A DNA stretch of 64,000 nt from Raphanus sativus (Eukaryota; Streptophyta; Magnoliopsida; Brassicales; Brassicaceae): the NCBI RefSeq assembly GCF_000801105.2, contig NC_079513.1, forward strand, positions 23,714,273 to 23,778,272, given 5' to 3'. Under the pieces are notes generated by a model. That model saw only the letters and a list, made by a program, of their open reading frames with translations, ran no database searches and was not told where the DNA came from. Shown here in pieces: positions 63,301-64,000 of the stretch. Numbering within the stretch: position 1 is the first letter of the stretch; each line of letters opens with the position of its first letter. A program made the translations under genes and the position numbers.

Positions 63301-64000
63301 GAGACGGTTTCTGGCTCTTCTGGATCTTGTAGAAGCATGAAAGTAGCCCGTATTGAGATCACCTAGTGACAACCAGAGTTGACGACTACGCTGCTTCCAG
63401 AACTCCTCCTCCGATTTGTAGGCCATAAGCAGTTGTTGGTTGATGACAGAAATCGCACAATCATCCACAAAGGTATCAGCCATAGCTTTATCTAGTTCTT
63501 GTTGTAGTCTAGAGATCTCTTTCTGACTGTTGATGTGGTGTTTTTTACTCCAGGAAGCAATTGCGCGTCTGCAGTTAGCTATTCTAGATGACACTGAGGA
63601 AGAGCTGGATTTAGCCCAAGTTTCCTCAACAATAGCTGTAACCTCTGGGTTATGTCTCAAGCTTCTGTCGTAGCGGAAGTGATGACCTCGCTTCTTCCTT
63701 GTGGAGGTGAAAGATGAGTAGAGCGGACGGTGATCAGATCCTTCGAAGGGGAGATAGGTGCAGCTACCTTTAGGGAACAGATCAGACCAAGAGCTGTTGG
63801 CCATAGCACGATCTAGTCGACAGTGTACTCTATGGGAGTGTCTGGTCCCTCTCCACGACAGGGAGACTCCTTGATGGCGCAAGTCAAACAGGTCATTCGT
63901 TGCGATAAAAGAACGGAAATTGCTGAAAGATCTTTCAGGTCTATCTTTACCACCCGACTTCTCAGTATTGTCAATTATCTCATTGAAATCCCCTGTCAGA
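60315..64000 (-). mobile_element. LINE (L1-type non-LTR retrotransposon), open at the window edge
   Basis: A single minus-strand frame runs from the right edge (64000) to the stop at 60355, at least 1,214 codons. The end of an endonuclease/phosphatase-type domain is seen (GDFNEII at the edge, SDHRPLY), then a reverse transcriptase with DKAPGPDGF, LIPK, SAFIPGR, RGIRQGDPMSPY and the catalytic FADD near 62355. A zinc-knuckle CPRCGELETTDHLFLRC and an RNase H domain (TDGAW, MAEALAIREAL, RSDAQAL) follow. The T run at 60316-60326 is the poly(A) tail. No stop interrupts the visible part, so the element may be young. Its 5' end and ORF1 lie outside. Confidence 0.95.

Overview
The window is nuclear DNA from a flowering plant of the mustard family, most likely a member of the Brassiceae such as Brassica or Raphanus. 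The genes have many short introns with GT-AG borders, AT-rich spacers and plant-type transposons. Their order follows one block of Arabidopsis thaliana chromosome 5, roughly At5g22460 down to At5g22280. Locus names are from memory and protein recognition, not from a search. Several Arabidopsis neighbours are absent (for example those expected around At5g22430, 22410-22390, 22370, 22350, 22320 and 22300). That thinning is what a fractionated copy from the Brassiceae genome triplication would look like (inference).

Layout. 1-8.4 kb: simple repeats, an alpha/beta-hydrolase gene (2.7-5.2 kb), a Harbinger-like MITE and a poly(A) retroposon. 8.5-15.5 kb: a 16-exon serine-rich nuclear-type gene like At5g22450, carrying one apparent 1-bp frameshift, then ribosomal protein gene RPL10A. 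16.4-18.9 kb: a Helitron. 19.1-22.8 kb (minus strand): a full-length fatty acyl-CoA reductase gene with a MULE-MITE in its last intron and a solo-size TRIM in its third. A remnant of a second reductase lies just upstream. 24.5-28.3 kb: TRIM, CACTA end, AT-rich DNA and a second Helitron. 29.8-37.2 kb: NAC090, VAMP714 and a chloroplast membrane protein gene (minus strand). 37.3-39.9 kb: a 2.5-kb TIR element with a TTA duplication that carries intron-containing pieces of three unrelated genes in one orientation (EVE domain, organellar-type RRM, RPS7). 40.3-42.8 kb: a RIN1/TIP49a (RuvB-like) copy with several lesions. 43.1 kb: tRNA-Gln. 43.4-47.0 kb: retroposon, hAT MITE, Helitron end, MULE-MITE. 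48.1-49.7 kb: a coiled-coil gene like At5g22310, followed by a nested inverted-repeat cluster. 51-53.5 kb: a three-level nest, Helitron inside MULE-type element inside TRIM-like LTR. 54.8 kb: a 5'-truncated LINE. 56.1-57.9 kb: NAC089, a membrane-tethered NAC factor. 59.0-59.8 kb: a small single-pass protein gene. 60.3 kb to the end: a long LINE open frame on the minus strand that runs off the window.

The genes do not form a pathway. They are ordinary euchromatic plant genes: lipid metabolism, translation, transcription factors and membrane traffic. The notable content is how transposons have shaped the spacers and introns. At least twelve insertions can be delimited by target duplications or diagnostic ends. 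The most unusual is the 37.3-39.9 kb gene-fragment carrier, where splice sites of the EVE and RRM pieces join in frame.
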